DNA from: Leisingera daeponensis
Lineage (GTDB): Bacteria; Pseudomonadota; Alphaproteobacteria; Rhodobacterales; Rhodobacteraceae
NCBI RefSeq assembly: GCF_019801465.1
Contig: NZ_JAHVJA010000003.1
Location: 372,001-436,000, forward strand
Reading direction: 5' to 3'
DNA: 64,000 nucleotides
This document shows positions 9,047 to 17,186 of the stretch, one piece after another. The notes below the pieces were generated by a model that was not told the DNA's origin, ran no database searches, and was given only the letters and a program-made list of their open reading frames with translations. The translations under genes were made by a program, and so were the position numbers. Position 1 is the first letter of the stretch. Every line of letters begins with the position of its first letter.

Positions 9047-9574
9047 ATGAGTTTCATCCGCCCCGAAGCCCGCGACGCGCTGTGGCAATGGCGCGAGGTT
9101 CTGGCCGCTGCCCTGATGTTCCTGCTGGGGCTGAAATGGGCGTTTTCCTCGGCTGGCTTTACTGCGATCAGCGGCTGGGCTCTGGTTGCCACCGGGCTGG
9201 TGACCGCAGTGATCGGCGCCCAGCGGATGCGGTTCCGGCGCGGCACCGGCGGCCCTGGCGTGGTGCAGGTGGATGAAGGGCAGATCGCCTATTTCGGGCC
9301 GCTCACCGGCGGTGCGGTTGCGGCCTCGGAACTGGAGCGGCTGGCGCTGGATCACACTTCCAAGCCGCCGCACTGGCTGCTGGAGCAGCCCGGCCAGCCG
9401 CCGCTGGCAATCCCGGTGAATGCGGAAGGTTATGAGGCGCTGTTTGATGTCTTTGCCGCCCTCCCGGGCCTCAAGACTGAGCGGATGCTGGCGGAGCTGC
9501 GCCGCCGGGGCCCTCACCAGGTCGTGATTTGGGAGCGTGCCGCCAGCCGCCCGGAACATCAGCGCCTGCATTGA
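9047..9574 (+). CDS. Conserved membrane protein of unknown function
   Basis: 175 residues. Two closely spaced hydrophobic helices near the N-terminus (EVLAAALMFLLGLKWAF and ISGWALVATGLVTAVIGA) are followed by a soluble domain of about 110 residues rich in beta-type sequence (VVQVDEGQIAYFGPLTGG, PHWLLEQPGQPPLAIPV). ATG 9047 is preceded by a GAGG ribosome site. It lies between rsmE and gshA on the same strand. I do not recognise a named family or a function. Confidence 0.75.
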   Translation: MSFIRPEARDALWQWREVLAAALMFLLGLKWAFSSAGFTAISGWALVATGLVTAVIGAQRMRFRRGTGGPGVVQVDEGQIAYFGPLTGGAVAASELERLALDHTSKPPHWLLEQPGQPPLAIPVNAEGYEALFDVFAALPGLKTERMLAELRRRGPHQVVIWERAASRPEHQRLH

Positions 9575-9639
9575 CACCGGCGGCGATTCCGCCCACGACT
9601 GACCCTTCAAGACAGATCTAACAGGACGGAGTGCCAGGC

Positions 9640-11010
9640 ATGTCCATTCCCCAGTCCGGCGGCGGGCCGATCGAACGCCACGAGCAGCTTGCCCAGTATC
9701 TTGCCGACGGCTGCAAACCCAAGGAAGACTGGCGCATCGGCACCGAGCACGAGAAGTTCGGCTTCTGCAAGGACACGCTGAAGCCGCTTCCCTATGCCGG
9801 CGAGCGCTCCATCCAGGCAGTGCTTGAGGGCCTGCGCGACGGCCACGGCTGGGCGCCGCTGACTGAAGGCGGCAACCTGATCGGTCTGACCAAGGACGGC
9901 GCCAACATCAGCCTGGAGCCGGGCGGCCAGCTGGAACTGTCCGGCGCGCCGCTGGAAACCATCCACGAGACCTGCGACGAGGTGAACGCCCACCTGCGCG
10001 ACGTCAAGGACATCGCCGACAAGATCGGCGTCGGATTCATCGGCCTGGGCGCCGCCCCTGTGTGGCGCCATGAAGACATGCCGCTGATGCCCAAGGGCCG
10101 CTATAAGCTGATGGACGGCTACATGCAGGAAGTCGGCACCATGGGCACCACCATGATGCGCCGCACCTGCACCGTGCAGGTGAACCTCGATTTTTCCTCC
10201 GAGGCAGACATGGTGCAGAAGCTGCGGGTGGCGCTGGCACTGCAGCCGGTCGCAACGGCGCTGTTTGCCAACTCCCCTTTCTTGGACGGCCGGCCCAACG
10301 GCCACAAGTCCTGGCGCGCCCGCGTCTGGCGCTCGCTGGACGCCGATCGGACCGGCATGCTGCCGTTTGTGTTCGAGGAGGGCTTCGGGTTCGAGGCCTG
10401 GGTGCAATACGCCCTCGATGTGCCGATGTATTTCGTCTACCGCAACGGCGAATACATCAACGCGCTCGGCATGTCCTTCCGCGACTTTCTCAAGGGCGAG
10501 CTGCCTGCGCTGCCCGGCGAAACCCCAACGCTCAGCGATTGGGCCGACCACCTGACCACCATCTTCCCCGAGGCGCGCATCAAGAAATTCATCGAGATGC
10601 GCGGCGCCGACGGCGGCCCCTGGCGCCGCCTCTGTGCGCTGCCGGCCTTCTGGGTGGGGCTCACCTATGATCAGACCGCGCTGGACGCGGCCTGGGACCT
10701 GGTCAAGGGCTGGGACGCGGAAACCCGCGACGCCCTGCGCGTCGCCGCCTCGGAACAGGGGCTGCAGGCCAAGGTGAACGGCATCAGCATGCACGAGCTG
10801 GCCCGCGAGACGGTCGCGATCTCCGAAGGCGGCCTCAAGGCGCGCGCGCGCCCCGGCGCTGGCGGTCTGGTGCCGGACGAAACCCATTTCCTGAACGCGC
10901 TGAAGGACAGCCTGGAAACCGGCAAGGTCCCCGCGGATGAGCTGATGGAGCGCTACAACGGCGCCTGGGAGGGGGATCTCTCCCGCATTTACAGCGAATT
11001 CGCCTACTGA
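9640..11010 (+). CDS. gshA: Glutamate--cysteine ligase, plant/alphaproteobacterial type
   Basis: Catalyses the ATP-dependent first step of glutathione synthesis, joining L-glutamate and L-cysteine. The 456-residue product belongs to the class shared by alphaproteobacteria and plants rather than the E. coli class. Landmarks are WRIGTEHEKFGF near residue 30, ISLEPGGQLELSGAPLETIH, MGTTMMRRTCTVQVNLDF, and FEEGFGFEAWVQYALDVPMYF. ATG 9640 follows AGGACGGAG at good spacing; an in-frame GTG at 9631 overlaps that ribosome site. A strong terminator follows at 11025. Confidence 0.95.
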   Translation: MSIPQSGGGPIERHEQLAQYLADGCKPKEDWRIGTEHEKFGFCKDTLKPLPYAGERSIQAVLEGLRDGHGWAPLTEGGNLIGLTKDGANISLEPGGQLELSGAPLETIHETCDEVNAHLRDVKDIADKIGVGFIGLGAAPVWRHEDMPLMPKGRYKLMDGYMQEVGTMGTTMMRRTCTVQVNLDFSSEADMVQKLRVALALQPVATALFANSPFLDGRPNGHKSWRARVWRSLDADRTGMLPFVFEEGFGFEAWVQYALDVPMYFVYRNGEYINALGMSFRDFLKGELPALPGETPTLSDWADHLTTIFPEARIKKFIEMRGADGGPWRRLCALPAFWVGLTYDQTALDAAWDLVKGWDAETRDALRVAASEQGLQAKVNGISMHELARETVAISEGGLKARARPGAGGLVPDETHFLNALKDSLETGKVPADELMERYNGAWEGDLSRIYSEFAY

Positions 11011-11024
11011 CTACAGACGAAAGA

Positions 11025-11051
11025 GGCCGCGCTCCGGGCGCGGCCTTTTTT
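11025..11051 (+). terminator. Rho-independent terminator of gshA
   Basis: A perfect 8-bp stem GGCCGCGC (11025-11032) and GCGCGGCC (11038-11045) with a TCCGG loop is followed directly by six T residues. It starts 14 bp after the gshA stop. Confidence 0.88.
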
Positions 11052-11059
11052 ATTTAAGA

Positions 11060-11089
11060 AACCGGCGGCAGATTGCCCTGCCGCCGGTT
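11060..11089 (-). terminator. Hairpin ending the minus-strand YHS gene
   Basis: A perfect 12-bp inverted repeat, AACCGGCGGCAG (11060-11071) and CTGCCGCCGGTT (11078-11089), with a six-base loop. It lies 27 bp downstream of the minus-strand stop at 11117 and is followed on that strand by an AT-rich stretch. With the gshA terminator it separates two convergent genes. Confidence 0.7.
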
Positions 11090-11116
11090 GTTTGCACGTG
11101 AGTGGAGGCCTCAGGC

Positions 11117-11593
11117 CTACTGCGTCTGCAGCTCCGCCGGGTCTTTGTCCGCAATATCGGTCCAGTTGGCGTTGGCATTCTGGATGAAGCCCGGAATGTC
11201 GCCTTCCCAGCGGTCCTGAATGTCCTGCGACAGGTTCAGGTACAGGGTGTTGTCGACGATCTTCCAGTGGTTCGGATCGCCGTCGAACTTGAAGCCCATC
11301 GCAGTGCCGAAGGCGCAATAGCCGCCGTAGGCCGGCACATAGGCTTCGGGATTCTTTTCAAACGCCGCTTTGTGCTCTTCCGTGGCAAAGCGGTAGGTTG
11401 CGTCATTGTAAATGGAAGTGATTTTGTAGCTGCCCTTGGTGGGGGCACCGTCCGTGAAATATGCGACCGGGTCATAGCCCTGCATGGCCAGGCCGGTGGA
11501 GGATGCGTTGATTTCAACGCCCGCCGCCAGTGCCGAGGTTGCCATCGCAACCGACAGAGCCACACCGCTGATCAGTGCCTTTACTTTGTTCAT
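11117..11593 (-). CDS. Periplasmic YHS-domain protein
   Basis: 158 residues starting with a clear Sec signal peptide (KALISGVALSVAMATSALAA). The mature part begins with the YHS-family pattern: GYDPVAYFTDGAPTKGS, then TYRFATEEHKAAFEKNPEAY and PAYGGYCAFGTAMG. YHS domains are thought to bind metals such as copper, and this secreted subtype is common in marine proteobacteria, but its ligand and role are not established. It is a single-gene unit divergent from the 11834 gene, with its own terminator. Confidence 0.85.
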   Translation of the reverse strand: MNKVKALISGVALSVAMATSALAAGVEINASSTGLAMQGYDPVAYFTDGAPTKGSYKITSIYNDATYRFATEEHKAAFEKNPEAYVPAYGGYCAFGTAMGFKFDGDPNHWKIVDNTLYLNLSQDIQDRWEGDIPGFIQNANANWTDIADKDPAELQTQ

Positions 11594-11710
11594 GGTCCCG
11601 TCCTTTCAAATCCCGGCCGCGGCGTTCCCAAATGCTTGCCCGGCCGGCGTTTCACCATGTGTGCCGCGGTATGCTGCGGGTCACGGAACCGATGTGGAGA
11701 GCCGGGCGAT

Positions 11711-11739
11711 CACATTCAAAGCAACTCAAATTGAATGTG
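11711..11739. repeat. AT-rich perfect inverted repeat between divergent genes
   Basis: CACATTCAA (11711-11719) and TTGAATGTG (11731-11739) pair perfectly across 11 bases. It sits in the 240-bp gap between the divergent YHS gene and the 11834 gene, about 95-120 bp from each start. It could be a dimeric-regulator operator or a hairpin; nothing in the neighbourhood identifies a regulator. Confidence 0.5.
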
Positions 11740-11833
11740 CGCGGGGCGGCAGCTGGCTGTGCATTGCCGCGCAGAAAGGGTGACAGGTTGCACAGATGCG
11801 GTCAGAGTGAGGGCAGGCTAGCTGGAGACTTGT

Positions 11834-12184
11834 ATGACACGCCTATTTCCCATCCGCCGCGCAATTCTGGGTGGCCTTTTGACGGCCGCAGCCTTTGCCG
11901 GGGCGGCCGCAGCCCAAAGCATCAGCGGCAGCTACCGCGCCGAGGGGCGCAACCCCGACGGTAGCGCTTATGCCGGCACGGTGCAGATCCGCGACAACGG
12001 AGGCGCCATCGAGATGAACTGGCAGGTCGGCAGCCAGACTTATGCCGGGACCGGCACCCGCAACGGCGATGTGGTCTGGGTCAACTGGGGCGATACCTAC
12101 CCGGTGGTCTACGTGCGGATGCCCGATGGCGAGCTGCATGGCACCTGGTCCAACGGCCGCGCGCTGGAACGGCTCATTCCGTGA
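11834..12184 (+). CDS. Small exported protein, function unknown
   Basis: 116 residues. The N-terminus RRAILGGLLTAAAFAGAAAAQS looks like a signal peptide with a twin arginine, compatible with Sec or Tat export. The mature part of about 85 residues is short beta-type sequence with Gly/Asn/Trp pairs (SISGSYRAEGRNPDGSAYAG, MNWQVGSQTYAGTGTRNGD, HGTWSNG), resembling small beta-barrel or lipocalin-like secreted proteins. No catalytic motif is visible. Its last 11 bases overlap the end of the convergent 12174 gene. Confidence 0.65.
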   Translation: MTRLFPIRRAILGGLLTAAAFAGAAAAQSISGSYRAEGRNPDGSAYAGTVQIRDNGGAIEMNWQVGSQTYAGTGTRNGDVVWVNWGDTYPVVYVRMPDGELHGTWSNGRALERLIP

Positions 12185-12446
12185 CCTGCAGCGACAGTAC
12201 GAAGCGGACTACCTTTTCCGCGGGCATCTCGCAGGGTTTAAGACGCGCACCGGAGGCCAGACGGTAGAGGTTCAGACTGATACAGTCCGTGCTGCCCAGC
12301 TCCCGCGCCAGAAGTTTCTGAGCCTTGCCTTCGGCCAGATCCAGGCGGACCGCGGCATAGCGCCGCCCACCAGCTTTCCCTGTGAAGGCGCCCAGCGGCA
12401 GGGCGTCAAAAGCTGCAAGAAAGGCCTGCAGTTCCTCCGGTGTCAC
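12174..12446 (-). CDS. Small conserved protein downstream of plsY
   Basis: 90 residues starting at GTG 12446, which overlaps the plsY stop as GTGA. The frame is open much further upstream, but that part only shadows plsY and pyrC. The product reads TPEELQAFLAAFDALPLGAFTG and later ISLNLYRLASGARLKPCEMP, with VVRFVLSL near the end. It is soluble, with no recognised motif, and is probably the last gene of the pyrB-to-plsY run. Translational coupling suggests it is co-produced with PlsY. Function unknown. Confidence 0.65.
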   Translation of the reverse strand: MTPEELQAFLAAFDALPLGAFTGKAGGRRYAAVRLDLAEGKAQKLLARELGSTDCISLNLYRLASGARLKPCEMPAEKVVRFVLSLQVTE

Positions 12447-13048
12447 TTTTGGCCGATCCGCGGTTCGGTGCCCGCCCGCAGCCGCGCAATATTGGCGGAA
12501 TGGCGGATGTAGACCACCACCGCCAGCAGTGCCGCCAGTACCGCAACCGGCTGATATCCGAGCAGCATTGCCCAGACTGCGCCGGACGCGGCTGAAACCA
12601 GCGCCCCCATCGAGGAAATCCGGCTGACCGCAGCTGCCGCCAGCCAGGTCAGGCAGCAGGCAATACCCACCGGCCATGCCAGCGCCAGCATCAGCCCCAG
12701 GAATGTGGCCACGCCTTTGCCGCCCTTGAAGCCCAGCCAGACCGGAAAGCAATGGCCAAGGAAGGCCATCAGCCCCGCCGCCTGCGCCGCATCTTCGCCG
12801 GCCAAAAAGCGGGCCAGCAGCACCGCCGCCGCGCCCTTGCCGCCATCCAGAAGCAGTGTCAGTGCTGCGGCGGCCTTGCTGCCGGTGCGCAGCACGTTGG
12901 TGGTGCCGATATTGCCGGAACCGATTTCCCGCAGGTTGCCGAGCCCGAAGATCCTGGTGACAACCATGCCAAACGGGACCGAGCCCAGGCCGTAGCCGAT
13001 CACCGCCCATAGAAACAGAACGGCAGCAGAGCTTTCGAGAACAGGCAT
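12443..13048 (-). CDS. plsY: Glycerol-3-phosphate acyltransferase PlsY
   Basis: An inner-membrane enzyme that transfers an acyl group from acyl-phosphate to glycerol-3-phosphate, the first step of phospholipid synthesis. The 201-residue product has multiple transmembrane helices and the three PlsY motifs: YGLGSVPFG with GSGNIGTTNVLR, LDGGKGAAAV, and GHCFPVWLGFKGGKGVAT. Its start overlaps the pyrC-like gene stop by four bases (ATGA), and its stop overlaps the next gene start. Confidence 0.95.
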   Translation of the reverse strand: MPVLESSAAVLFLWAVIGYGLGSVPFGMVVTRIFGLGNLREIGSGNIGTTNVLRTGSKAAAALTLLLDGGKGAAAVLLARFLAGEDAAQAAGLMAFLGHCFPVWLGFKGGKGVATFLGLMLALAWPVGIACCLTWLAAAAVSRISSMGALVSAASGAVWAMLLGYQPVAVLAALLAVVVYIRHSANIARLRAGTEPRIGQK

Positions 13049-14358
13049 CAGTCCCTCCGGTAGACGGGCTCACCGGCCACATAGGTTGCTTCGACCCGGC
13101 CCTGCACCCGCTGGCCGTCATAAGGCGTGTTCTGCGATTTCGAGCGCAGCTTGAAACGGTCCAGCACAAAGGGCACATCGGCATCGAACAGCACCAGATC
13201 AGCGGGCGCGCCCGCCGCCAGGCGGCCGCTCTCCAGCCCCAGCCGTCTGGCCGGGTTCAGCGCCATGGCGCGGAACAGCGTCGGCAGGTCCAGCAGTTCC
13301 GCATGGTACAATCGCAGCGCTGCCGGAAGCAGCGTCTCCAGCGCCACCGCACCGGCTGCGGCTTCCTCGAACGGCAGGCGCTTGCTTTCCTCGTCTTGCG
13401 GCGTGTGCATCGAGGAGATGATATCGATCAGCCCCGAACGCACCGCCTCGACCACTGCCAGCCGGTCGTCTTCCGAGCGCAGCGGCGGCTTCACCTTGAA
13501 GAAGCTGCGGTAGCCCGCAACGTCCAGCTCATTCAGCGTCAGGTGGTGGATTGAGGTGCCCGCGGTAATGTCGAGCCCGTTGGCCTTGGCCCGTTCCAGC
13601 GCGGGCAGGGCGCGTGCTGTCGTAATCTGGTCGGCGTGGTACTTCGCGCCGGTCATTTCCAGCAAAGCAATATCCCGGTCCAGCCCCATCCGCTCTGCCA
13701 TCGGCGACACTGCGGGCAGGCCGTAGAGTGCCGCAAACTTGCCGCTGGTGGCGGCCGCGCCCTTGCTCAGAACCGGCTCCTGCGGGTGGGCAATGACCAA
13801 CGCGCCGCAGGAGCGGGCATAGGTCAGCGCCCGCTGGAACACCTTGGTGTTGCTGACCACGTGGTCGCAGTCGGAAAACGCCACCGCGCCGGCATCCATC
13901 AGGAAGCCGATCTCGGTCATCTCGCGGCCCTCACGCCCCTTGGTCAGCGCCGCCATCGGCAAGACGTTGACCGGCGCATCGGCCTGGGCGCGGCGAGTGA
14001 CGAATTCCAGCGTCTCCGGGCTGTCGATCGCAGGCGCGGTGTCCGGGCGGGTCACGATGGTGGTGACCCCGCCTGCGGCTGCCGCAAGCCCCGCGGATTT
14101 ATAGCTTTCCTTGTGCCGCTCGCCCGGTTCGCACACCTTGACGCCGATATCCACAATCCCCGGCGCCAGGCATTTGCCGCCGCAGTCGATATGGGTCACA
14201 TCTTCTGACCTGATGTTTCGCGCGCGAAACAACTGGTCAGGATCTGTGACGTTCTTTTCGACCGCAGCGATCCGCCCGTTTTGGACCAGCACCATGCCCG
14301 GTGTATCGCTGCCACCCTCCGGGTCGATCAGGCGGGCGTTGGTGAAGAGAGTGCTCAT
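13048..14358 (-). CDS. pyrC: Dihydroorotase homologue lacking catalytic metal ligands (PyrC'-type)
   Basis: 436 residues of the amidohydrolase/dihydroorotase fold. The usual metal-binding HxH (DxHxH-R after the first strand) is replaced by APGIVDIGVKVCEPGE, and the region of the catalytic Asp (normally SDHAPH) reads ISSMHTPQDEESK. The protein therefore looks like the catalytically silent dihydroorotase-like subunits (PyrC') that some bacteria assemble with aspartate transcarbamoylase. It lies in one run with pyrB, which supports a structural role. The inference is that a separate active dihydroorotase exists elsewhere. ATG 14358 overlaps the preceding stop. Confidence 0.85.
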   Translation of the reverse strand: MSTLFTNARLIDPEGGSDTPGMVLVQNGRIAAVEKNVTDPDQLFRARNIRSEDVTHIDCGGKCLAPGIVDIGVKVCEPGERHKESYKSAGLAAAAGGVTTIVTRPDTAPAIDSPETLEFVTRRAQADAPVNVLPMAALTKGREGREMTEIGFLMDAGAVAFSDCDHVVSNTKVFQRALTYARSCGALVIAHPQEPVLSKGAAATSGKFAALYGLPAVSPMAERMGLDRDIALLEMTGAKYHADQITTARALPALERAKANGLDITAGTSIHHLTLNELDVAGYRSFFKVKPPLRSEDDRLAVVEAVRSGLIDIISSMHTPQDEESKRLPFEEAAAGAVALETLLPAALRLYHAELLDLPTLFRAMALNPARRLGLESGRLAAGAPADLVLFDADVPFVLDRFKLRSKSQNTPYDGQRVQGRVEATYVAGEPVYRRD

Positions 14359-14738
14359 GCCTTGGCTCTTTCGATTGCGTTGAGGGTCGCGGCCGGGTCG
14401 GCCTGGTATTTGATAAGGTGCTTGTCGCCGCCCTTGGTGACCACCTGCACATAGCTGCCCATGGTTTTGACAGCTTCGATTTGCGTGACCGGAACCGAAC
14501 GCCCCGCGGGCCCCGAGAAAGACTCCCGGGTCAGGATCCAGACCGCCGCCAGCTCCTCGCTGGCCATGTACCAGCCGCGCAAGCCGATGGCGGCCAGCCC
14601 GCCGATGGCGCCGGTCCAGATGTGCGGGCTGTCGATGATCCACAGCACCGCCATGGCGCCGCCCATGCCGATGGCCGCCATCCAGGCGTGGGCGCGGACA
14701 TAGGCGCCGCGGTCCGGTCTGATCTCCTGTGCCGCCAT
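14355..14738 (-). CDS. Small membrane protein in the pyrB-pyrC run
   Basis: 127 residues from ATG 14738, overlapping the upstream stop and the downstream pyrC start (ATGA at both ends). Two hydrophobic segments (AWMAAIGMGGAMAVLWII and WTGAIGGLAAIGLRGWYM) precede a C-terminal soluble part, VWILTRESF and VTQIEAVKTMGSYVQVVTKGG, that resembles a bacterial PH-like domain. Role unknown. Conserved coupling with pyrimidine genes is notable because neither the sequence nor the fold suggests a metabolic enzyme. Confidence 0.7.
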   Translation of the reverse strand: MAAQEIRPDRGAYVRAHAWMAAIGMGGAMAVLWIIDSPHIWTGAIGGLAAIGLRGWYMASEELAAVWILTRESFSGPAGRSVPVTQIEAVKTMGSYVQVVTKGGDKHLIKYQADPAATLNAIERAKA

Positions 14739-15280
14739 CAGGTCACGAGCACCCAGATCAGCAGTGCAATCAGCAGCATCACCACGGCAAACAGCCCCGC
14801 ACCGATGCGGCGGGCCTGCGACCGCGCCGTGCGCGGCGGCAGTTTCGGAGCGGAATAGGGCTTGGCGCTCTCGGCGGTTTCGGGCGGCGCGCTCCAATTG
14901 GTCCGCCGCTCGCCATAGGTCCCGATCAGTTTGATCTGATCCGCCGGGGTCAGCCGCGTTTCCTTGCCTTCAAAAGCGCGCGAGCGGATCAGCAGCACGT
15001 GGCCCTCCAGCGCCTGCAGCATCGCGCGGTCTTCTTCGACCTGCGCCCGCGGCACGCCGCAGCCCTCAGTCAGGTAGCCGGTCAGGCCGATGTCCTCCAG
15101 GTCGGAGACCGGGAAGACCTCCACCTGGTCCATGTCGAGCGCCTCGATCCCCAGGACCTGCGCCAGCGCGCCGGGTTCCTTCAGGAACGCCGCCTGCTCG
15201 GGCCGCATGTCCAGCGCAAACAGCCGGATCACACCGCGCTCGCCCGCCGGGATATGGATCACGCCCTCCACGCCGCTCAT
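14738..15280 (-). CDS. Tail-anchored protein of unknown function in the pyrB-pyrC run
   Basis: 180 residues. The first 140 are soluble ([60 protein letters not shown]), followed by a basic stretch and one C-terminal transmembrane helix ([19 protein letters not shown]). That is a tail-anchored layout with the bulk in the cytoplasm. The start overlaps the pyrB stop and the stop overlaps the next start, so it is made from the pyrB transcript. No known domain was recognised. Confidence 0.7.
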   Translation of the reverse strand: MSGVEGVIHIPAGERGVIRLFALDMRPEQAAFLKEPGALAQVLGIEALDMDQVEVFPVSDLEDIGLTGYLTEGCGVPRAQVEEDRAMLQALEGHVLLIRSRAFEGKETRLTPADQIKLIGTYGERRTNWSAPPETAESAKPYSAPKLPPRTARSQARRIGAGLFAVVMLLIALLIWVLVT

Positions 15281-16227
15281 CCGGCCATGGCCTGGCGTTC
15301 GGCGCGCAGGTTGCGGGCCAGCAGGTCCATCGCCGCCATCCGCACCGCGACACCCATTTCCACCTGCTCCTGAATGACCGAGCGGTTGATGTCATCGGCG
15401 AGCGTGCCGTCGATTTCCACGCCGCGGTTCATCGGGCCGGGGTGCATGACGATGGCGTCGGGCTTGGCCAGTGCCAGCTTTTCGGCGTCGAGGCCATAGC
15501 GGTGGTAATACTCGCGCTCGGACGGAATGAAACCGCCGTCCATCCGCTCTTTCTGAAGCCGCAGCATCATCACGACATCGACGTCCTTTAGTCCTTCGCG
15601 CATGTCGTCATAGATCTCGGCGCCGAACTCGGCGAACTGGCCGGGCACCAGCGTCGGCGGGCCGATCAGGCGGATGCGGTTTTCCATCTTGCCCAGAAGG
15701 ATCAGGTTCGACCGCGCCACGCGGGAATGGGCAATGTCGCCGCAGATCGCGATGTTCAGCCGGTGCAGACGGCCCTTCGAGCGGCGGATGGTCAGCGCGT
15801 CCAGCAACGCCTGTGTCGGGTGCTCATGCTTGCCGTCGCCCGCGTTCAGCACAGCGCAGTTCACCTTCTGCGCCAAGAGGTCCACCGCACCGGAATGCGG
15901 ATGGCGCACGACCAAAAGATCCGGGTGCATCGCGTTCAGCGTCATCGCGGTGTCGATCAGCGTCTCGCCCTTCTTGATCGAGGAGGCCTGCATCGCCATG
16001 TTCATCACATCCGCGCCCAGCCGCTTGCCCGCCAGCTCGAAACTGGCCTGGGTGCGGGTGGAGTTCTCAAAGAACATGTTGATCTGGGTAAGGCCCGCCA
16101 GCACGTCGGAGTGCTTTTCCGGGCGGCGGTTCAGCGCCACATAGTCGTCGGCCAGGTCGAGGATCGCGGTGATCTCATGCGGCTTCAGCGGTTCGATGCC
16201 AAGCAGGTGGCGGTGTTCGAAGGACAT
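15277..16227 (-). CDS. pyrB: Aspartate carbamoyltransferase catalytic subunit
   Basis: Forms N-carbamoyl-aspartate from carbamoyl phosphate and aspartate, the committed step of pyrimidine synthesis. The 316-residue product has the carbamoyl-phosphate loop [13 protein letters not shown], the KKGET segment, [23 protein letters not shown] and [12 protein letters not shown], all diagnostic. No regulatory PyrI gene follows; instead a dihydroorotase-like pyrC lies three genes downstream, as expected for the class that associates ATCase with a DHOase-like partner. It heads the overlapping minus-strand run ending at 12174. Confidence 0.96.
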   Translation of the reverse strand: MSFEHRHLLGIEPLKPHEITAILDLADDYVALNRRPEKHSDVLAGLTQINMFFENSTRTQASFELAGKRLGADVMNMAMQASSIKKGETLIDTAMTLNAMHPDLLVVRHPHSGAVDLLAQKVNCAVLNAGDGKHEHPTQALLDALTIRRSKGRLHRLNIAICGDIAHSRVARSNLILLGKMENRIRLIGPPTLVPGQFAEFGAEIYDDMREGLKDVDVVMMLRLQKERMDGGFIPSEREYYHRYGLDAEKLALAKPDAIVMHPGPMNRGVEIDGTLADDINRSVIQEQVEMGVAVRMAAMDLLARNLRAERQAMAG

Positions 16228-16296
16228 ATGGGGCGGCTCCGCTTGATTTGCCGGTTCTTATAGGCGGGGCGGGCGGATGCGGCAAGGCAGAGCAGG

Positions 16297-16344
16297 CGAG
16301 GGGCCGGCCCCTCGCGCTCCCCGGAGTATTTTCTGAAAGATGAA
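16297..16344 (+). repeat. Palindrome plus GGAGTATTT box
   Basis: An 18-bp perfect palindrome with core GAGGGGCCGGCCCCTC (16297-16314) leads into CCCCGGAGTATTTTCTG and AAAGATGAAAG. The GGAGTATTT-n-AAAGATGAA box recurs inverted beside repeat copies B and C and in copy D. It lies between pyrB and the divergent UDG gene. Confidence 0.6.
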
Positions 16345-16413
16345 AGGCTTGAATCTGCGGCATGGCGGCGGAGAGGTGTTCCGCTTGCCGGCTGGGCGGA
16401 GTAGCTTGGGCGC

Positions 16414-17178
16414 ATGGAATCGGCATTGGATTACTGGAGCGCCCGGGCGCTGTTGGAGTGGCAGGCAGAGCTTGGCGCCACCGAGGCGCTGTGCGACGAA
16501 CCGGTCGACCGCTATGCGCTGGAACAGGCCGCGCCCAAGCCGAAACCGGGCGCTGCCCCCGCACCGCCGCCCAAGCCCAAGGACGTGAACCCGGCCGAGG
16601 TGGCCCAGAAGGCCGCCAGGGGCGCAGCCTCCCTGCCTGCCTTGCGCGATGCGATGGACGGCTTCAGCCACTGCGACCTGAAGCGCGGCGCCCGTAACCT
16701 GGTGTTCTCCGACGGCCAGGCCGGCGCGCGGGTGATGATCATCGGCGAGGCTCCGGGCCGCGATGAGGATCTGCAGGGCAAACCCTTCGTGGGCCGCGCC
16801 GGGCAGCTTCTGGACAAGATGCTGGAGGCGATCGGCCTCAGCCGCGCGGAAAACGTCTATATCACCAACGTGCTGCCCTGGCGGCCGCCGCAGAACCGCG
16901 ACCCGTTGCCCGCCGAGATTGCCATGCTGACGCCTTTTCTGGAGCGGCATGTGGCGCTGGCCGAGCCGGACATCCTTGTGCTGATGGGCAATATCAGCTG
17001 TCAGGCGGTGCTTGGCAAACGCGGCATCACCCGGCTGCGCGGGCAATGGGATCAGGCCTGGACGAAACCGGTCATCCCGATGTTCCACCCGGCCTATTTG
17101 TTGCGCCAGCCGCAGCAGAAGCGGCTGGCCTGGGCCGACCTGCTGGAGCTGAAGGCGCGTCTGGGGAGCTTGTCCTGA
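16414..17178 (+). CDS. Uracil-DNA glycosylase, family 4-like
   Basis: 254 residues. The first 65 form an Ala/Pro/Lys-rich leader; the rest is a uracil-DNA glycosylase fold that removes uracil from DNA. Family 4 motifs are clear: [20 protein letters not shown] with [21 protein letters not shown], and the C-terminal [10 protein letters not shown]. Three of the four cysteines that hold the [4Fe-4S] cluster in classical family 4 enzymes are missing: the CxxC region reads FSHCDLK, KCRPP reads PWRPP, and the AC-x-PF position reads AMLTPF. The downstream metallophosphoesterase starts 8 bp after the stop. Confidence 0.85.
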   Translation: MESALDYWSARALLEWQAELGATEALCDEPVDRYALEQAAPKPKPGAAPAPPPKPKDVNPAEVAQKAARGAASLPALRDAMDGFSHCDLKRGARNLVFSDGQAGARVMIIGEAPGRDEDLQGKPFVGRAGQLLDKMLEAIGLSRAENVYITNVLPWRPPQNRDPLPAEIAMLTPFLERHVALAEPDILVLMGNISCQAVLGKRGITRLRGQWDQAWTKPVIPMFHPAYLLRQPQQKRLAWADLLELKARLGSLS

Positions 17179-17186
17179 GGTAGCCC

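Noticed and set aside
12446-13184. N-terminal extension of the small gene at 12174 through plsY
   Set aside because: The upstream frame is only a shadow of plsY and pyrC; GTG 12446 with the GTGA overlap is the better start.
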